Source: Arthrobacter sp. MYb229 (lineage in GTDB: Bacteria; Actinomycetota; Actinomycetes; Actinomycetales; Micrococcaceae). From it: a stretch of DNA of 64,000 bases. Each line of letters begins with the position of its first letter. The stretch's first letter is position 1. The notes below the pieces were generated by a model. The model searched no databases. It was not told where the DNA came from and saw nothing but the letters and a program-made list of their open reading frames with translations. Position numbers and translations under genes: made by a program. Location of the stretch: assembly GCF_002975405.1 (NCBI RefSeq), contig NZ_PCPS01000001.1:620001-684000 (forward strand), given 5' to 3'. This document shows, piece after piece, positions 59,567 to 64,000 of this stretch.

Positions 59567-59788
59567 TTAGCCCTGGTTGTTCTCGCCTTCGTTTTCCTCG
59601 GCGTTGCCACCGAGTCCACCTAGGAAGTCTCCGGCGCCCTGCTGGACCCCGTCAACCTGATCAGCGAACTTGCCACCGGTCTTGTCGTCGACAAAGTCGC
59701 CGGCCTTTTCGATGCCTTCTGAAACCTGATCCGGGTTCTGCTTTGCGAATTCCTCTGCCTTGCCACGCAGATCATCAAATCCTGCCAT
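59567..59788 (-). CDS. MT0933/Rv0909-type antitoxin-like small protein
   Basis: 73 residues from the ATG at 59788, preceded by GGAGGTG. The acidic helical sequence GFDDLRGKAEEFAKQNPDQV and DDKTGGKFADQVD matches the MT0933 antitoxin family. Rv0909 is paired with toxin Rv0910 in Mycobacterium tuberculosis, but no toxin-like neighbour exists here. Many actinobacterial homologues are orphan and may be general stress proteins. Followed by a strong terminator. Confidence 0.8.
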   Translation of the reverse strand: MAGFDDLRGKAEEFAKQNPDQVSEGIEKAGDFVDDKTGGKFADQVDGVQQGAGDFLGGLGGNAEENEGENNQG

Positions 59789-59914
59789 GCTGCACCTCCA
59801 TTCGACGGTGGGAACCCCTTTTAGCTCCACAACTGCTCTCCACACTAAAGCGAAACGGCCGCGCAGGGAAGAGTTGGAGCAATCCCGGGCGTGTTGTTCA
59901 TCTGGAAGTTAAAC

Positions 59915-59949
59915 AAAAATGGGAATCACTTGGAGTGATTCCCATTTTT
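59915..59949 (-). terminator. terminator of the tRNA operon
   Basis: Perfect 16-bp stem AAAAATGGGAATCACT / AGTGATTCCCATTTTT with a 3-nt loop, directly after the last tRNA on the minus strand, with a T-run. Confidence 0.9.
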
Positions 59950-59951
59950 TA

Positions 59952-60027
59952 TGGAGCGGTCAACGAGGTTCGAACTCGCGACCTCAACCTTGGCAAGGTT
60001 GCGCTCTACCAGCTGAGCTATGACCGC
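59952..60027 (-). tRNA. tRNA-Gly(GCC), copy 3 in transcription order, CCA encoded
   Basis: Cloverleaf with acceptor GCGGTCA/TGACCGC, D-arm AGCTCAGCTGGTAGAGC, anticodon GCC in CTTGCCAAG and TTCGAAC T-loop. The 3' CCA is encoded, unlike in the other five tRNAs of this cluster. Its acceptor stem differs from the other two Gly copies by one compensated pair. Confidence 0.95.
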
Positions 60028-60055
60028 ATGAATACCAGTAAAAACCAATATCCAG

Positions 60056-60127
60056 TGCGCGATACTGGGATCGAACCAGTGACCTCTTCCGTGTCAGGGA
60101 AGCGCGCTACCGCTGCGCCAATCGCGC
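60056..60127 (-). tRNA. tRNA-Val(GAC), copy 2 in transcription order
   Basis: Acceptor GCGCGAT/ATCGCGC, anticodon GAC in CCTGACACG, T-loop TTCGATC. No encoded CCA. Identical in body to the Val copy at 60289-60360. Confidence 0.95.
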
Positions 60128-60181
60128 CGAAGGATTCCGAAGAATCTCGACAGAAAACAAAGTAAAACTCTGATTTCTCAG

Positions 60182-60254
60182 AGCGGACAACGAGGTTCGA
60201 ACTCGCGACCTCAACCTTGGCAAGGTTGCGCTCTACCAGCTGAGCTATGTCCGC
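60182..60254 (-). tRNA. tRNA-Gly(GCC), copy 2
   Basis: Acceptor GCGGACA/TGTCCGC, anticodon GCC, no encoded CCA. Same sequence as the copy at 60510-60582. Confidence 0.95.
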
Positions 60255-60288
60255 ATATTTGAGTCTTGATCCGAAAACCAAAACTCCG

Positions 60289-60360
60289 TGCGCGATACTG
60301 GGATCGAACCAGTGACCTCTTCCGTGTCAGGGAAGCGCGCTACCGCTGCGCCAATCGCGC
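60289..60360 (-). tRNA. tRNA-Val(GAC), copy 1
   Basis: Same cloverleaf as the Val copy at 60056-60127: acceptor GCGCGAT/ATCGCGC, anticodon GAC, no encoded CCA. Confidence 0.95.
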
Positions 60361-60383
60361 AAAAAGATTTTTACCTCTTTGCG

Positions 60384-60454
60384 AGGTGGGGACGGGATTC
60401 GAACCCGCGTAAACGGCTTTGCAGGCCGCTGCCTCGCCTCTCGGCCACCCCACC
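60384..60454 (-). tRNA. tRNA-Cys(GCA)
   Basis: 71 nt with acceptor GGTGGGG/CCCCACC, anticodon GCA in CCTGCAAAG and T-loop TTCGAAT. No encoded CCA. Second gene of the cluster. Confidence 0.94.
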
Positions 60455-60509
60455 ATACTCGGCCGAAGCCGAGCTGACTAATGTTACTTAGTCGATGAAT
60501 CTTTCTGCG

Positions 60510-60582
60510 AGCGGACAACGAGGTTCGAACTCGCGACCTCAACCTTGGCAAGGTTGCGCTCTACCAGCTGAGCTATGTCCGC
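60510..60582 (-). tRNA. tRNA-Gly(GCC), copy 1
   Basis: First tRNA of the operon. Acceptor GCGGACA/TGTCCGC, anticodon GCC, no encoded CCA. The promoter lies about 48 nt upstream on the minus strand. Confidence 0.95.
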
Positions 60583-60630
60583 AAAAAGTGCTTGTTTTCG
60601 CGCCGTTTCCGTTCGCTCCAACGAGTAAAA

Positions 60631-60659
60631 ACTCTATACGAGTTTCCGCAAGCTGCCAA
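60631..60659 (-). promoter_or_regulatory. tRNA operon promoter
   Basis: On the minus strand TTGGCA (-35) and TAGAGT (-10) are separated by exactly 17 nt, followed 48 nt later by the first tRNA. This is the best sigma-70-type promoter match I noticed among those checked. Confidence 0.6.
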
Positions 60660-60776
60660 ATCGAGAGCGTGAGATCTGGTTCACAAGCCCGGAAACCCGC
60701 GGAACTACGCGGAAAATTAGTTATTCTCGTGCGGACTAGGAGCAAAGCGTCCGCGGCCCGTGCCATGATCGTGTGC

Positions 60777-61622
60777 ATGACGTCACCAAAACTTGCGATT
60801 CAAACCGATCTAGGACGAATGTACAGCCGTCAGGTGGGAGGAGAAGCCACGGTCCCGTCGATCACCACGGTGATCGGGATGGACAAGATGGATCTTTCTG
60901 GCTGGGCCGGATATATGGCCGCCAAGTCCCTATCCGAAGATCAGCGTTTGTCCGATGCGTTGTCGCAACCGGGCAAGATGCGTTCGCTGGTGCGCGACTC
61001 CGCGGCCGCCGCAGAACGCTACCGCGATGCCGCCGCCGAACGCGGGGACCGCGTGCATAACTACGCAGAGCACTTTGCGTTGCGCGCGCTGGGCAAGCCC
61101 GATGAACTAGCTGCCGTGCGCTCGGCCCTCGAGGCCAACGACGAGCTGGGCTTCGCGACGCACTTCGAAAAATGGTGGGAACAGTACCAGGTGGAACCGC
61201 TGGCAACCGAGGTGACCGTCTGGAACGAAAGCGTAGGTTATGCCGGAACCATCGACCTGGTCGCCCGCATCGGAGGGAAGGTGTGCCTGCTGGACTACAA
61301 GACGAAGGGCAGCGATCGCGAGGGATTGGTGAAAACCCCGGACGACAAGGTCATCATGCAGCTCGCTGCCGCGGCCAAAGCCGAAGAGCGTGTAGCGGAC
61401 GCCGAGACGGGCAGCTGGGAGCCGTGGCCCTACGGCACCGATTCGATGCTGCTCGCGGTGGCCCTCGGGCAGAGCGGAACCCGGACTTTCATGGCGCCAC
61501 CGGCCGCCTTGCCCGATTATTGGTCCAAGTTCTATGCGCTGCGCCGCAATTGGGAGGCGCAGTTCAAAATCTCCAAGGCACGAGCCGCGCTGGTCGAGAT
61601 CACCCCGCCACCTCATGCCTAG
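60777..61622 (+). CDS. PD-(D/E)XK nuclease family protein
   Basis: 281 residues from the ATG at 60777 (ATG 60765 would add four). The nuclease motif is visible: Glu145 in EVTVWNESVGY, Asp160 in GTIDLVAR, Asp173 and Lys175 in LLDYKTKG, with the supporting RGDRVHNYAEHF (His94) seen in RecB, Cas4 and phage exonucleases. No helicase, Cas or phage genes accompany it, so it is a stand-alone chromosomal nuclease of unknown role, between the tRNA operon and def. No good ribosome site. Confidence 0.75.
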   Translation: MTSPKLAIQTDLGRMYSRQVGGEATVPSITTVIGMDKMDLSGWAGYMAAKSLSEDQRLSDALSQPGKMRSLVRDSAAAAERYRDAAAERGDRVHNYAEHFALRALGKPDELAAVRSALEANDELGFATHFEKWWEQYQVEPLATEVTVWNESVGYAGTIDLVARIGGKVCLLDYKTKGSDREGLVKTPDDKVIMQLAAAAKAEERVADAETGSWEPWPYGTDSMLLAVALGQSGTRTFMAPPAALPDYWSKFYALRRNWEAQFKISKARAALVEITPPPHA

Positions 61623-61712
61623 AAGCCCGGCGCACCGTAGACTGGTGTGGTTAGTGTCGGTCCGCCCGAGACTGAGCGATAGTTGACCAACAGAGAGGGA
61701 GCCACACGTACC

Positions 61713-62276
61713 ATGGCGATTTTGGGAATTCGGATCATCGGCGATCCCGTTCTACGCACACCAGCGCAGGAGGTGACCGAGTTTGGACCGGAAATCCAAA
61801 AGCTGGTCGACGACATGGAGCAGACCATGGAAAACGTTGACGGTGCAGGCCTCGCCGCGCCCCAGGTCGGGGTCTCGCTGCGCGTGTTCACCTACCAAAT
61901 CGGCAAGGAACGCGGACATATCATCAACCCGGTGCTCGAACTGAGCGAGGACTTCCAGCCCGACGAAATCGAAGGCTGCCTCTCGATCCCGGGTATTTCT
62001 GCTCCGGTGCCGCGCCGCCGCCAGGTGGTTGCCAGCGGCGTGGACAAGTTCGGAAAACCGGTCCGCATCGCCGGAGAAGGGATGCTGGCGCGCTGCGTGC
62101 AGCATGAGACCGATCACCTCGACGGCATCCTCTTCCTGGACCGCTTGGCCCCGGAGGAAAAGAAAGCCGCCTGGCGCACCTTGCGTGCCGGCAACTACGA
62201 ACAGACCGCCACCGCCACCGTGGCGCAACGCGCAGGATTCCTCGGATCCAGCTTCGGCGCCGGAATGGGGAACTAA
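61713..62276 (+). CDS. def: peptide deformylase
   Basis: Removes the formyl group from new proteins. 187 residues from the ATG at 61713. The three motifs are intact: GAGLAAPQVGV, EGCLSIPG (metal Cys) and QHETDHLDG (HExxH metal site). It lies 3 nt before fmt, so formylation and deformylation genes are one operon, as in many bacteria. Confidence 0.96.
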   Translation: MAILGIRIIGDPVLRTPAQEVTEFGPEIQKLVDDMEQTMENVDGAGLAAPQVGVSLRVFTYQIGKERGHIINPVLELSEDFQPDEIEGCLSIPGISAPVPRRRQVVASGVDKFGKPVRIAGEGMLARCVQHETDHLDGILFLDRLAPEEKKAAWRTLRAGNYEQTATATVAQRAGFLGSSFGAGMGN

Positions 62277-62279
62277 CCC

Positions 62280-63212
62280 ATGCGCATCCTCTTCGCCGGC
62301 ACCCCGCAGGTCGCCGTCACCTCGCTGGACCACTTGCACGCCGCCGGTTTTGACATCGCCGCCGTGCTGACCCGCCCCGACGCCCCGCTGGGGCGCAAAC
62401 GCGTGCTCACCGCCTCGCCGGTCGCCGCCCGCGCCGAGCAGCTGGGCCTGCGCACCATCAAGTCGAATAAGATCGACGCCGAGGTCACCGGGCAGCTGGC
62501 CGAGCTCAACCTGGACGCCGCCGCCATCGTCGCCTTCGGCGGGCTGGTTCCGGCCGCCGCGCTGAACGTGCCCAAACACGGTTGGATCAACCTGCACTTC
62601 TCGCTGTTGCCCGATTGGCGTGGCGCCGCCCCGGTGCAGCACTCGATCATCCACGGCGATGACATCACCGGCGCGGTGACCTTCCAACTGGAAACCGGGC
62701 TGGATACCGGCCCGGTGTTCGGGCAGGTCACCGAGCGGATCGGCGAGCTGGACACCGCCGGGATCATGCTCGATCGGCTCAGCGAATCCGGTTCCACCTT
62801 GCTGGTGCAGACCCTGCAGGCGCTTGATGCGGGTCAAGCGGTGGCGATACCGCAAAGCGGATCGCACACCTATGCGCCGAAAATTACCGACGTCGACGCG
62901 CAGTTGGACTTCACCCGCACGGCCACCGAAATCCGTCGCCGCGCCCATGGCACCAGCCCCTTTCCGGGCGCCTGGGCCACCGCGGATCAGGCACGCTACA
63001 AATTCGGCCCGCTGCGTGAGCGGCGCGAGATGGCCGAGCTGGCACCCGGCGAGGTGCACATCGAACCGGGCAAGCACCCGGTGGTTTATGTGGGCACCAG
63101 CACCTGGGCGCTGGAACTTTCAACCATCCAGCCGCCAGGCAAAAAAATGATGAACGCCTCCGACTGGGCTCGCGGCGTATTGACCCAGGGAACGAAAGTG
63201 AGCTTCGCATGA
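62280..63212 (+). CDS. fmt: methionyl-tRNA formyltransferase
   Basis: Formylates initiator Met-tRNA using 10-formyl-THF. 310 residues. Motifs: RILFAGTPQVAVTSLDHL at the N-terminus, the active-site INLHFSLLPDWRGAAPVQ with catalytic Asn/His/Asp, and HGDDITGAVTF. The C-terminal OB-like domain is complete. Its stop overlaps the rsmB start by 4 nt (ATGA). Confidence 0.96.
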   Translation: MRILFAGTPQVAVTSLDHLHAAGFDIAAVLTRPDAPLGRKRVLTASPVAARAEQLGLRTIKSNKIDAEVTGQLAELNLDAAAIVAFGGLVPAAALNVPKHGWINLHFSLLPDWRGAAPVQHSIIHGDDITGAVTFQLETGLDTGPVFGQVTERIGELDTAGIMLDRLSESGSTLLVQTLQALDAGQAVAIPQSGSHTYAPKITDVDAQLDFTRTATEIRRRAHGTSPFPGAWATADQARYKFGPLRERREMAELAPGEVHIEPGKHPVVYVGTSTWALELSTIQPPGKKMMNASDWARGVLTQGTKVSFA

Positions 63213-64000
63213 GCGGGCACGAACCAGTAAACGAACCACGACGCAATGAATCCGGCCGCACCCGCAACCGCGGCCAGGGCGACCTCCCGCGCAAGTACAG
63301 CCAGTCCGCCCCCGGCCAGCGCAAGCGTGCGGCCGATCCGGCCCGGCTGGTGGCTTTCAAGGTATTGCGCGAGGTCTCCGCCAAGGACGCCTACGCCAAC
63401 CTGGTCCTGCCCAAGCTGATCCGCGAGCACCAGCTGGAAAAGCGCGATGCGGGATTCGCCACCGAACTCGCCTACGGCGCACTGCGCTCCCAGGGGTTCT
63501 ACGACGCAATCCTCACCACCTTGGTGGACCGGCCGCTGGCCGAGCTGGACCCGGCGATCCTCGACGCCCTGCGCCTGGGCGCCCACCAGCTGCTGGCCAT
63601 GCGCGTGCCCAAGCACGCCGCGCTCGATGAGACCGTCTCGCTGGCCCGCGCGCAGATCGGCGCCGGGCCCTCCGGGCTGATCAACGCGGTGCTGCGCAAG
63701 GTGAGCGTGAAGGAACCCGAAGAGTGGATCGCGCTGCTGACCGCCGCAGCGGGCAGCGCGTCCGAAAAGCTGTCGATCGAGCATTCCCACCCGGACTGGA
63801 TCGTCCGCGCCCTGCGCGGCGCGCTCATCGCCCACGGACGGGATGCCGCGGAGCTGCCCGAGCTGCTCCAAGCGGATAACCTGGCTCCGGTGGTCAACCT
63901 GGTCGCGCTGCCCGGGCTGGGCACCCTGGAATCGGCCCTCGAAGCCGGCGCCGAGCCGGGTACCGTGGTCGAGTCCTCGGCCACCTACAAGCACGGGGAC
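63209..64000 (+). CDS. rsmB: 16S rRNA (cytosine-967-C5)-methyltransferase RsmB, 3'-truncated by window edge
   Basis: 264 codons run open to the end of the window; full RsmB proteins are about 450-500 residues. A basic N-terminal tail (about 1-40) precedes the NusB-like RNA-binding domain (ARLVAFKVLREVSAKDAYANL, ALDETVSLARAQIGAGPSGLINAVLRKV in outline). The methyltransferase core with its two Cys lies beyond the window. Translationally coupled to fmt. Confidence 0.93.
   Translation, partial: MSGHEPVNEPRRNESGRTRNRGQGDLPRKYSQSAPGQRKRAADPARLVAFKVLREVSAKDAYANLVLPKLIREHQLEKRDAGFATELAYGALRSQGFYDAILTTLVDRPLAELDPAILDALRLGAHQLLAMRVPKHAALDETVSLARAQIGAGPSGLINAVLRKVSVKEPEEWIALLTAAAGSASEKLSIEHSHPDWIVRALRGALIAHGRDAAELPELLQADNLAPVVNLVALPGLGTLESALEAGAEPGTVVESSATYKHGD

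Noticed and set aside
59952-60582. Repeated units of about 72 nt, first considered as a CRISPR-like or IS-related repeat
   Set aside because: The repeats fold as tRNA-Gly, tRNA-Val and tRNA-Cys, and spacers are short and irregular. No CRISPR array was seen elsewhere in the window.

Overview
The window is 64 kb of a high-GC actinobacterial chromosome. The organism is most likely a member of the Micrococcaceae close to Arthrobacter or Glutamicibacter. The signs are a second type IIA topoisomerase pair (parE/parC), a fused CydDC transporter, actinobacterial families of unknown function (DUF3000, DUF3071/SepH, DUF3093, DUF3159, DUF3710, DUF4193, DUF5998, DUF6421), an MT0933-type small antitoxin-like protein, and the gene order RNA methyltransferase-acnA-dxs. 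No database search was possible, so names rest on motifs, length and context that I recognise.

Layout: 1-2042 is the 3' part of parE. 2157-3517 (minus) is a BlaI/M56 sensor-regulator pair, divergent from the cytochrome bd operon cydA-cydB-cydDC (3910-9882). parC (minus) and a GNAT/acyl-CoA-ligase fusion follow, then DUF5998, a phosphodiesterase, sepH, small actinobacterial proteins and dut (to about 20 kb). Next come DUF3710, an OB-fold protein, DUF3159, two TrkA/RCK proteins and a divergent KimA-like potassium permease (20-25.4 kb), then a TRAM-domain RNA methyltransferase and aconitase. From 29.6 to 35.7 kb lies an accessory island inserted at the 3' end of acnA. It holds an Abi-family HEPN protein, an LtrA-like membrane protein, a GlcG/HbpS-like protein, an SDR and a divergent TetR regulator. 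From 35.75 kb the core chromosome resumes: phosphotransferase, dxs, DUF402, argG, aldo/keto reductase, two Rieske lipoproteins, fadB-fadA, an RNase D-like protein, DUF3000, threonine aldolase, DUF6421, msrB, ybaK, sufE-sseA, zapE, benE, a six-tRNA operon, a PD-(D/E)XK nuclease, def, fmt and the start of rsmB.

Most of the window is housekeeping: aerobic respiration (bd oxidase and its assembly transporter), TCA cycle (acnA), isoprenoid precursors (dxs), arginine (argG), fatty-acid oxidation (fadBA), potassium homeostasis (trkA/trkA/kimA) and translation start and end (def, fmt, tRNAs). Strong inverted repeats that look like operators sit before cydA, acnA, argG (a near-perfect ArgR box) and fadA.

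The most interesting part is the island after acnA. A displaced copy of the last 11 acnA codons plus stop, followed by what looks like the original acnA terminator, lies at 35714-35837, about 6 kb from the acnA stop now in use. This is the footprint expected of integration into the 3' end of a protein-coding gene. The island has no recognisable integrase. It carries a 508-residue protein that joins an Abi_2/HEPN domain (RX4H motif intact) to a C-terminal region resembling the toxin-binding part of Xre/MbcA/ParS antitoxins, which is a candidate single-chain defence toxin-antitoxin.
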